Part shown: piece by piece, positions 15,782 to 23,158 of the stretch
Layout of the letters: every line of letters begins with the position of its first letter
How positions within the stretch are numbered: the stretch's first letter is position 1
Assembly: GCA_015075185.1 (NCBI GenBank)
Contig: JABTUW010000004.1
Location: forward strand, 186,001-250,000
Direction of reading: 5' to 3'
Origin: Anaerolineales bacterium
Lineage (GTDB): Bacteria; Chloroflexota; Anaerolineae; 4572-78; J111
DNA length: 64,000 bases
Notes under the pieces: generated by a model
Database searches by the model: none
The model's input: only the letters and a program-made list of their open reading frames with translations
What the model was told of the DNA's origin: nothing
Made by a program: the position numbers and the translations under genes

Positions 15782-16789
15782 ATGGACAAGGTTGCAACAA
15801 AATCAGCGCCCGGCATTGGCCAAGCAGCCGCCGGACTGGGGGACATCCTGGGGAGGCTTTTAAGGGTGCCCGAATTTGTGATGTTTCTCGTCGTCATTGT
15901 CCTGTTTCTGATTGGGGCGATCGTTAACCCTCGTTTTGTGGGGATTGAAAATCAAAAAATCGTGACCCGCGATACGGCTATTTTAGCCATTGCGGCGATT
16001 GGAGTGGGCTTTCCCATTATCACCGGGGGTATTGACCTGTCTATCGGCTCCATTGTGGGACTGGGCGGGGTTTTGTCAACCTATTTTATTGTAAAGATGG
16101 GGCTGCCCATTTGGCTGGGTATTGCTTTGACTTTATTAGTCGGAGGGGTGATCGGCTCGATCCACGGCTTGTTTGTCACTAAGCTCAATATGCATGGGTT
16201 TTTGATTACCCTAGTCACTTTGGGGGTAGCTCGCGGCTCAATCCTGGTGTTGACGAATGGTACCCCCATTACCGGCCCGCCGGACGAGTTTACTGTTTTA
16301 GGGCAGGGTTACCTGTTTTTTGACCTGGTTCCGGTACCGGTGATTATCTGTGTTATTGTGGCCGGCTTGGCCTATTATTTGCTGCGCTATACCTATATTG
16401 GACGGCAAATCTATGCTGCCGGAGGCAATATCGAGGCGACCCGCCTGTCCGGGGTAAACGTAGATGCTCGGATTATCTTGTGTTACATCGTCTCGGTGCT
16501 GTGCGCGAGTTTGGTAGGGATTATCCAGGCCGGACGGTTGAGCCTGGGACATCCCGGCGCGGGCGAAGGTTTTGAACTGTTGGCCATCACCGCCTGCATC
16601 TTAGGTGGTTTAAGCCTGATGGGTGGCCAGGGGAGTGTGGTCGGCATCCTGGTCGGGTCACTGCTAATTGGCGTGTTACAGAACGAAATGGTCATGCTCA
16701 ACATTAATCCGTTCTGGCATAAAATTGTCATTGGGCTGGTCTTACTGGCGGCGATCACCTTTGATTATGCCCGGCGCAGAAAACGATAA
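15782..16789 (+). CDS. Sugar ABC transporter permease (RbsC type)
   Basis: Inner-membrane permease of 335 aa, about eight to ten hydrophobic segments, of the branched-chain/ribose permease family. The conserved loop GGIDLSIGSIVGLGG (about 81-95) and GGLSLMGGQGSVVG near the C-terminus are typical. It completes the importer with the two preceding genes. The start GTAGATG lies 4 nt after the ATPase stop. Confidence 0.94.
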   Translation: MDKVATKSAPGIGQAAAGLGDILGRLLRVPEFVMFLVVIVLFLIGAIVNPRFVGIENQKIVTRDTAILAIAAIGVGFPIITGGIDLSIGSIVGLGGVLSTYFIVKMGLPIWLGIALTLLVGGVIGSIHGLFVTKLNMHGFLITLVTLGVARGSILVLTNGTPITGPPDEFTVLGQGYLFFDLVPVPVIICVIVAGLAYYLLRYTYIGRQIYAAGGNIEATRLSGVNVDARIILCYIVSVLCASLVGIIQAGRLSLGHPGAGEGFELLAITACILGGLSLMGGQGSVVGILVGSLLIGVLQNEMVMLNINPFWHKIVIGLVLLAAITFDYARRRKR

Positions 16790-16858
16790 TAATCAGCCAT
16801 GCTCCTTGAGGCGACCAGAATATGATCTGAGGTGATAGATAAAATTAAGTGATTTACA

Positions 16859-17230
16859 TTACGATAGAACTGTCTGTGTTGGAGTGAAAAGAGGGATACC
16901 TTCGGCGCAGATAGTCCGATAAAAAAGTGTGTTACCTTGAGTCATTTGCTGCCACGCTATCTCAGGAACAACACGAGGACTCAAGAGGACGTCGTAAGTT
17001 AGCGAAATTTCGGCAGCCAGCCAGAGAATGGCATGCTTCAGACTATAGTCAGAAGATTTGACCAAAACGAGGATATCCAGATCAGAGTCGAGTGTGGCTT
17101 CGCCTCTCGCTTTGGAGCCAAACAGGCGTATATCTTCTATCTCTTGGCTAAACTTGTCCGTTAGTATTTCAATAAAGACTTGTATCGCCCTCTCTTCGTT
17201 CACAGACACATATTCATTCACGCGTTTCAT
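16859..17230 (-). CDS. MntA-like minimal nucleotidyltransferase (antitoxin of a HEPN/MNT pair)
   Basis: A 123-aa nucleotidyltransferase with the family motif GSKARGEATLDSDLDILV, including the GS and the two catalytic aspartates of DSDLD. In HEPN/MNT systems the MNT protein AMPylates the HEPN RNase and neutralises it. I start at ATG 17230 with AAAGGA upstream; the frame extends to 17275 without conserved sequence. It overlaps the HEPN stop by 17 bp, the usual gene order HEPN then MNT. Since the HEPN gene here appears broken, the antitoxin may be a relic or act alone. Confidence 0.87.
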   Translation of the reverse strand: MKRVNEYVSVNEERAIQVFIEILTDKFSQEIEDIRLFGSKARGEATLDSDLDILVLVKSSDYSLKHAILWLAAEISLTYDVLLSPRVVPEIAWQQMTQGNTLFYRTICAEGIPLFTPTQTVLS

Positions 17231-17627
17231 CCCAGAAATCCTTTCCCCGCAAATATTCGGACATACGCTGCACAAAACGCCGGGCTTGGTCTAACGATAT
17301 TTCAGCAGTATCAGCGAAGATGGGGATTTCAACCGCATAATCCGCGTCCTCGCGAATAATCAGCGTCTCGCCATAGATGTTGCTGTACTCTGACTCAATC
17401 AGACCGGATTTGATAAAATGACTTCGGAAGGCGCTGATAACACCAGAGTGTTTGCGCCGTTCTTCCCCAAGAGTCAGCAACATTGCGCTTGCTGTATAGA
17501 AAATAGCGTAATAAGCGCGATTAACAGTGGCCCGTAAATCACCCGCCTCAAAATTAGCTTGAGCAGTCTGGAGCGCCTATTCGGCTAATTCAACCAGCCG
17601 CTTGATACGCAAGTTTGTTGCATCCAC
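17214..17627 (-). pseudogene. HEPN-domain protein interrupted by an amber codon
   Basis: Reading back from the stop at 17214, the frame that ends ...FWDETRE continues upstream as RAYYAIFYTASAMLL, a HEPN core, through ALQTAQANFEAGDLRAT to TAG at 17579-17577, then on to RIKRLVELAE and a GTG at 17627 preceded by a stop. Without the TAG the protein would be about 137 aa, the normal HEPN length. With it, translation would stop after 16 codons or restart internally at ATG 17483, giving 89 aa without the first helices. Either the gene is dead, suppressed, or the base call is wrong. It precedes and overlaps the MntA-like gene. Confidence 0.8.
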
Positions 17628-17777
17628 TTAATGTTACACCCTGTCCTTTAGAGATAAGGATACTGTGGATAATAGAGCGTGTCAAGTACATCAAAGTCCA
17701 TGTCCAGGAGTGTCTATTGGTTTGGCCTCGTTGCCATTGGCAACACCCCCACTCTATGCTAAAATAGCCCCACACGT

Positions 17778-20426
17778 ATGAAATCTCATGAATTACCCAA
17801 AGACCCCATAAGTTCCCCCCAGCTCCCCCAAGTTCCAACCACTTCGCCTACTCTCTCTCAAATTCTTTCAAGATCCCACGAGTTTCTTGGGTTCCCCCAT
17901 CTTCTCGCCTTTTGCCTGATCCTGCTTTACATTGTCACCTTCACCTGGCTGGCTATCCTCCGCCACGCCAGCTTCAATTCCAGCGGATTCGACCTGGGTA
18001 TCTACGACCAGGTCGTCTGGAATACGCTGCACGGGCGGCCTTTCTTCTACACCACCACCGGCCAGCCCTTACTACACCTGTCGAACCACGCCTCACCGAT
18101 CCTGCTGCTGGTCGCGCCGTTTTATCTCATCCACAGTGGCCCGGAGACCTTGCTATTTTTGCAGACTGCTGCCATTGCCCTGGGCGGCCTGCCCCTGTTC
18201 TGGCTGGCGCGGGAAAAACTGGGAAGCTACCCAAGTAATAATCCGCAGATTACGCAGATGGCGCAGATGAAAGAAGAAAAATCTGTGAAATCTGTGGTTA
18301 ATTTCCAAAGCGGCGACTTTGCCGCTTTAAGCCTGCTGGCGGCCTACTTGCTTTTTCCTACCCTGCAAATCGTCAACCTGTGGGATTTTCACCCGCCGGC
18401 CCTGGCGGTCGGCTTTTTTATGGCCGCTTTTTACTGCCTGGTCAAACGCAAGTCGGGCTGGTTTCTGTTTTGGGCCATCCTGGCCATGCTGTGCAAGGAA
18501 CAACTGCCGCTGCAAGTGGCTTTTTTAGGGCTGGCGGCCATCGTCATGCACCACAACTGGCGGCTGGGTCTGCTTACCATCGCCATCGCCATGATTTATT
18601 TCTTCGCCGTCATGGTCTGGATTATCCCGGCCAACAGCGTCACCGGCGACCACCTCTTCATCGGCTTCTACGCCGAGTTGGGCGACTCGCCCGGAGAAAT
18701 TGTCTTCACTACGCTGACCCGTCCCGATATAGTCTTGAATATCTTGTTGCAGCCCACCCGGCTGCAATATCTGTTCGACGTGCTGACGCCCTTTGCCTAT
18801 TTGCCGCTGCTCGGCCTGCCGGTTTTGTTCATTGGCGCGCCCTCGTTTGCCATCAACCTGCTCAGCGGCAATACGGCCATGCACGACGCCGCAGGGGCGC
18901 AGTACGGCGCAGATGTGGCCCCCTGGCTGGCCTGGGCGGCTCTCTATGGTATAGTCTACCTGCGACAAGGATTGTTCCACCTCTGGCCCACTCAGCCATC
19001 TTCCATTCGCCATTCGCTATTCGCCCCTACGATTGCTGTACTCCTGCTTATCGTCGCTCTCACCTGGCAGCTTTTTCGCGGCTTTTCGCCCCTGGCGCTC
19101 GACCCGCCCCGCTGGGAGGTCACGGCTCACGACCGGCTGGCCCAACGCTTTATCGCCCAAATTCCGCCCGAGGCCTCCATCGCCGCTCAGGGGAAACTCT
19201 ATCCGCACCTCAGCAACCGGCTGATTGCCTACCAACTGCCGGATGTCCACGAGGCCGATTATGTCTTTTTTGATGCAACAACCGGCACCTGGCCGGTCCA
19301 CCCCAACGATATTTGGGCCTTGGCCCAGGATTTGCTGCGTTCCGGCCACTACGGCGTGCTCGACGCCGCCGACGGCTATTTGCTCCTGAAACGCGGCCTG
19401 GCCGACGCCACAATCCCTAACGCTTTTTATGATTTCGCTCGCGCAACCGCCCCCAACCCTCAATACCCGCTGAACGTCGAATTTGGCGATGAGCTGCGCC
19501 TGTTGGGTTTCGACGTGCAGGACGATCCGCGCCGCCAGGAAACGTCGGTCCGCCTCTACTGGCAAGTTATCCATCCGCTTGACCGCGACCTGCGCCTCTA
19601 TCCCTTCTTTGTCAATGCCGAGGGGCAGGTGATCGAAACGACCGAGCAGCGCCCGCTCCTGACCCAACTCTGGTTCCCGCCCCGGCTGTGGCGGCCCGGC
19701 GAGACGATCATGGCCGAGACAATGCCCTGGACCCTGGGTGATCGCTGGAGCCTGGCCGCAGGTGTACTGGCCGGGAATGACTGGTCGGATTGGAGCCAGC
19801 GCCTGCCCGTAACGACCACCGACCACCGACCACCGACCGCCGAGTCAGACGATACCCCTTGCTCCCCTGCTCCTCTGCTCCCACCTGCCCCCGGTAGTTC
19901 ACGGGGGTGCTCCCCTGCCCCCTTCCGCCGCTTCGAGGGCAACACCTGGGTCCGGCTAGCAACCTTTGAACGGCAGGGACGGGAACTGATCGAAGTTACG
20001 CCCGCCGAAGCCTCCTTCCAGCCCACCCACCCCCTCCAGGTAAACTTTGACGGCAAAATGGAACTCCGAGGATATGATGCCCAGCAGGAAGGCTCAAATC
20101 TTCCAGTGATCCTCTACTGGCAGGCTTTGACGACGATGCCCCTGGATTACACGGTTTTTGTTCACCTGGTCGATTCCGCTGATAAAACCGTTGTCCAACA
20201 TGACGGCCAACCCTCCTGGGAAGCCCCCCTGCCCACAAGTACCTGGCAGCCAGGCGAGATTTTGCAGGATCGCCATGTCTTGGCTTTGCCAGCGGACCTG
20301 CCGCCCGATATATATCATCTCAGAGTCGGCGTCTATTACTGGCAAACGCTGGACCGGCTGCCGGTGGTGGAGGACGGGATAGTAGCGGGGGATTTGGTGG
20401 AGTTGGGAAGTATTGATATCCGGTGA
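17778..20426 (+). CDS. DUF2079 polytopic membrane protein with repeat-derived insertions
   Basis: An 882-aa protein. Residues about 40-430 contain many hydrophobic helices and the DUF2079 motif FDLGIYDQVVWNTLHGR (about 74-90), related to GT-C-type membrane glycosyltransferases. The C-terminal half is soluble, with two beta-rich stretches holding LRLLGFDVQDD and MELRGYDAQ, each followed by an LYW motif. Function is not established; a role in surface glycan work is a guess. Three stretches look like intergenic repeat DNA read in frame: the Pro/Ser-rich N-terminus, residues about 152-178 (ITQMAQMKEEKSVKSVV), and about 680-715 (TTTDHRPPTAES then PCSPAPLLPP). The start at 17778 is the first ATG; a later start is possible. 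Confidence 0.8.
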   Translation: MKSHELPKDPISSPQLPQVPTTSPTLSQILSRSHEFLGFPHLLAFCLILLYIVTFTWLAILRHASFNSSGFDLGIYDQVVWNTLHGRPFFYTTTGQPLLHLSNHASPILLLVAPFYLIHSGPETLLFLQTAAIALGGLPLFWLAREKLGSYPSNNPQITQMAQMKEEKSVKSVVNFQSGDFAALSLLAAYLLFPTLQIVNLWDFHPPALAVGFFMAAFYCLVKRKSGWFLFWAILAMLCKEQLPLQVAFLGLAAIVMHHNWRLGLLTIAIAMIYFFAVMVWIIPANSVTGDHLFIGFYAELGDSPGEIVFTTLTRPDIVLNILLQPTRLQYLFDVLTPFAYLPLLGLPVLFIGAPSFAINLLSGNTAMHDAAGAQYGADVAPWLAWAALYGIVYLRQGLFHLWPTQPSSIRHSLFAPTIAVLLLIVALTWQLFRGFSPLALDPPRWEVTAHDRLAQRFIAQIPPEASIAAQGKLYPHLSNRLIAYQLPDVHEADYVFFDATTGTWPVHPNDIWALAQDLLRSGHYGVLDAADGYLLLKRGLADATIPNAFYDFARATAPNPQYPLNVEFGDELRLLGFDVQDDPRRQETSVRLYWQVIHPLDRDLRLYPFFVNAEGQVIETTEQRPLLTQLWFPPRLWRPGETIMAETMPWTLGDRWSLAAGVLAGNDWSDWSQRLPVTTTDHRPPTAESDDTPCSPAPLLPPAPGSSRGCSPAPFRRFEGNTWVRLATFERQGRELIEVTPAEASFQPTHPLQVNFDGKMELRGYDAQQEGSNLPVILYWQALTTMPLDYTVFVHLVDSADKTVVQHDGQPSWEAPLPTSTWQPGEILQDRHVLALPADLPPDIYHLRVGVYYWQTLDRLPVVEDGIVAGDLVELGSIDIR
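18240..18307. repeat. Degenerate repeat inside the DUF2079 gene
   Basis: GCAGATTACGCAGATGGCGCAGATG followed by AAATCTGTGAAATCTGTGG forms an inverted, short-period repeat, like the intergenic repeats elsewhere in the window but read in frame. Confidence 0.7.
19810..19925. repeat. Second repeat block inside the DUF2079 gene
   Basis: ACCACCGACCACCGACC-type heptads (19812-19840) are followed by repeated GCTCCCCTGCTCC-type units and a GGTAGTTCACGGGGGTG segment. The block is in frame and encodes a low-complexity stretch between two beta-rich domains. Confidence 0.7.
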
Positions 20427-20486
20427 TACGTGATGCGTGATGCGTGAAAAATTACTTAACGCCTCAACACTGATAAGGATAACTCG

Positions 20487-21266
20487 ATGAACAGTCCGGT
20501 CTGGCACGAAGCTGAAACCGCTCGCCGCTACCATATTTTTGCCCGGCAAACCATGATGTACCAGGAGTTGAGCCGCTTGATGGTCCAATTGGCCGAGATT
20601 GAGCCGGGCACGCAGGTGCTGGATTTGGGCTGCGGTACGGGCATTACCACTCAGGCCGTGCTGGAAGCAGTTGGGGATGGCGGCCACGTTTACGCGGTGG
20701 ATGTTTCCGGGCCGATGCTGGCCGTGGCCCGCGAGCAGGTCACCTCTGAGCAGGTGACATTTATTGAGGCCGACGCGGCTGCCATAACTGAGTTGGCCGA
20801 TGGTTCGGTAGAGCGGATTGTCTGCAACTCGGTGTTCTGGCAGTTTCGCCACAAACCGCAAGTGATGGCCGAACTGCGTCGGGTGCTGGCTCCACAGGGC
20901 CGCTTTGTTTTCAACGCGCCGGAGCCGTATTTCATGTTCGAGGCTATCCCCCGCAGCAAGAAAGTCAGCGTTCTTTTTGAACAACTGGCCGCCGAACGGT
21001 ACGGGGTGGGCCGGCAGGATCTGCGCTCGATTGAGGTTTTTTTGCGGAACTGCGGCTTTGAAATTGTGGGCAAACAGATGCTGGAGCGGACTCGTTCTGC
21101 CGCCGAGAGCTACCTGTTTATGCAAATCCCCGTCGCCACGGCCTGGATGGAGCCGCCCCTGGAGTACGAAACCCGCCTGGCTCTGCTGGAAGAAGCCTAC
21201 CAATTGGCCGAGCCAGGCCAGGCGACTAAGCAGCGCTGGATGTATTTTGTGACCCGACCTTTATAG
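20487..21266 (+). CDS. Class I SAM-dependent methyltransferase
   Basis: A 259-aa cytosolic methyltransferase with motif I VLDLGCGTGITTQAV (about 43-57), acidic motif II VYAVDVSGPMLAVA, and ALRRVLAPQGR-like ELRRVLAPQGRFVF. It belongs to the Methyltransf_11/25 type whose substrates vary (quinones, small metabolites, lipids); none can be named. AAGGATAACTCG precedes the ATG. polX starts 9 nt after its stop, so the two probably share an mRNA. Confidence 0.85.
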   Translation: MNSPVWHEAETARRYHIFARQTMMYQELSRLMVQLAEIEPGTQVLDLGCGTGITTQAVLEAVGDGGHVYAVDVSGPMLAVAREQVTSEQVTFIEADAAAITELADGSVERIVCNSVFWQFRHKPQVMAELRRVLAPQGRFVFNAPEPYFMFEAIPRSKKVSVLFEQLAAERYGVGRQDLRSIEVFLRNCGFEIVGKQMLERTRSAAESYLFMQIPVATAWMEPPLEYETRLALLEEAYQLAEPGQATKQRWMYFVTRPL

Positions 21267-21275
21267 GAGTGAACT

Positions 21276-23012
21276 ATGCCTCGTTTTAACAACCAATACA
21301 TCGCCAAACTCTTCGCCGATATCGGCGATTTGCTGGAAATCAAAGGTGAGAACCGCTTCAAGGTGCTGGCCTATCGTAATGCCGCCGATCATATCGAGAA
21401 TCTGAGTTTTGATTTATATGATTATTGGGAGTCTGGAAGAGACTTGCGCCAGATTGAAGGCATCGGCCAGGCTATCTCGGAGAAGATTGATGAAAAATTC
21501 AAGACCGGCAAATTGGGTTTTTGGGATAAATTAGCCGCCGAAATACCGCCCAGCCTGGTCGAGGTGCTGGCTGTCCCGGATGTCGGCCCGAAACTGGCCA
21601 AGGCCATGTGGGAGCAGTTGGGCATCATCAGCGTGGCAGAGGTCAAAGCGGCGGCGCAACAGGGAAAGTTAGCCGGCCTGCCGCGCATGGGCGCCAAGAG
21701 CGAGACGCGCATCCTGGCCAATATCGAGGCGCTGGAACGGCGTGAAACGGGCCGGGTCCATCTGGGCGTGGCCTGGCCGCTGGCGATGCAGATTGTGGCC
21801 GCGCTCAAAGAGCTGCCGGAAGTGCTGCACATCGAGCCGGCCGGCAGCCTGCGCCGCATGCGGGAAACCATCGGCGATTTGGACATTGTGGTGGCCACAG
21901 AGAAGCCAGCCCCGATTATGGCGGCTTTCAAAAAGCTGCCTCTTGCCGCCGAAGTCTTGCTGACCGGCGAAACCAAAACCTCGCTGCGCCTGAGCAACGG
22001 CATGCAGGCCGACCTGCGCTGCGTGACGCCCCAGCAGTGGGGCGCGGCCCTGCAATATTTTACCGGCAATAAAAATCATAATGTAAAAATACGCGAGCTG
22101 GCCCAGCGAAAGGGCTACAGCTTGAACGAATATGCCCTCACCCGCGAGAGCGACGGCGAGCCGCTGTTCTTTGCCGACGAAGCAGCCTTGTATGAATTTT
22201 TCGGATTGCGTTACATCCCACCCTATTTGCGCGAGGATCGAGGCGAAATCGAGGCCGCCTTCAAGAATGGGCTGCCCGCCGGATTGGCCGCCAGCGACAT
22301 CAAGGGCGAGGTCCACTGCCATTCCACCTGGAGCGATGGCCGGAACAGCATCGAGGAGATGGCGCGGGCGGCCTTAGCTAAAGGTTATCAATACCTGGCC
22401 ATCACCGACCACTCCCAGAGCCTCGGCGTGGCCAGCGGCCTCAGCGCCGAGCGCCTGGCCCAGCAGCGCCGCGAAATTGACGAGGTCCAGGCCCGCGTTC
22501 CCGCTATTCGCCTGTGGCAGGGTTCGGAGGTAGAGGTGCGGGCCGACGGCATGCTCGATTTTCCCGACGAGGTGCTGGCCCAGTTGGATTACGTGGTCGC
22601 CTCGGTCCACACCGGGCTGCGCCAGGATCGGGACACGCTGACCCGGCGGGCGCTGGCAGCGATTCGCAACCCGCATGTCAAGCAGTTGGCCCACCCTACC
22701 GGGCGGCTCCTGCCCCGGCGCGAGGGCGGCGATTTTGATCTGGAGCAGGTGATCCAGGCGGCGGCAGAAACCGGCACTTTTCTCGAAATCAATGCCAGCC
22801 CGGAGCGGCTCGACCTGCCGGATACCCACGTCCGCCGGGCCATCGAGTTGGGGGTCAGGTTGATTATCAACTGCGACGCCCATCATGGGGATGATTTCAA
22901 CAATTTGCACTTCGGCGTTGCCACGGCTTGCCGGGGTTGGGCGAGTACAGAAAACGTCGTCAATACCCGGCCTCTGGAGGAGTTTGTGGGCCTGTGGAAA
23001 AAGAATAGGTAG
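21276..23012 (+). CDS. polX: DNA polymerase/3'-5' exonuclease PolX
   Basis: Bacterial family X DNA polymerase of 578 aa, expected in gap filling during base excision repair. Order: N-terminal 8-kDa-like helix-hairpin-helix region (FADIGDLLEIKGENRFKVLA, 14-33), two HhH motifs (QIEGIGQAISEKI and AVPDVGPKLAKA), the nucleotidyltransferase palm with GSLRRMRETIGDLDIVV (about 190-207), and a C-terminal PHP domain starting EVHCHSTWSDG (about 344) with later NCDAHH. The PHP domain provides the Mn-dependent 3'-5' exonuclease and AP-endonuclease activities in characterised PolX proteins. Length matches the family (about 570-580). Confidence 0.96.
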   Translation: MPRFNNQYIAKLFADIGDLLEIKGENRFKVLAYRNAADHIENLSFDLYDYWESGRDLRQIEGIGQAISEKIDEKFKTGKLGFWDKLAAEIPPSLVEVLAVPDVGPKLAKAMWEQLGIISVAEVKAAAQQGKLAGLPRMGAKSETRILANIEALERRETGRVHLGVAWPLAMQIVAALKELPEVLHIEPAGSLRRMRETIGDLDIVVATEKPAPIMAAFKKLPLAAEVLLTGETKTSLRLSNGMQADLRCVTPQQWGAALQYFTGNKNHNVKIRELAQRKGYSLNEYALTRESDGEPLFFADEAALYEFFGLRYIPPYLREDRGEIEAAFKNGLPAGLAASDIKGEVHCHSTWSDGRNSIEEMARAALAKGYQYLAITDHSQSLGVASGLSAERLAQQRREIDEVQARVPAIRLWQGSEVEVRADGMLDFPDEVLAQLDYVVASVHTGLRQDRDTLTRRALAAIRNPHVKQLAHPTGRLLPRREGGDFDLEQVIQAAAETGTFLEINASPERLDLPDTHVRRAIELGVRLIINCDAHHGDDFNNLHFGVATACRGWASTENVVNTRPLEEFVGLWKKNR

Positions 23013-23036
23013 GACATTATCGGAATTAAGTCCAGG

Positions 23037-23150
23037 CAATGTCATTTCGAGCGATCCGCTGCACGGGAGCGAGAAATCCCTATGGCGTCACTTTTTAGTA
23101 TAGACTCGAGGGATTCCTCGTTCCGCTCCGCTCCACTCGGAATGACATTG
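23037..23150. repeat. Long imperfect palindrome of the GTCATT-CGAGCG type
   Basis: CAATGTCATTTCGAG at the left end faces GGAATGACATTG at the right end, with an inner pair GAAATCCCT/AGGGATTCC. The pattern resembles the dispersed repeats with GTCATTGCGAGC ends found in many bacteria. It lies between converging genes and could act as a two-way terminator. Confidence 0.75.
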
Positions 23151-23158
23151 AGTATTGT

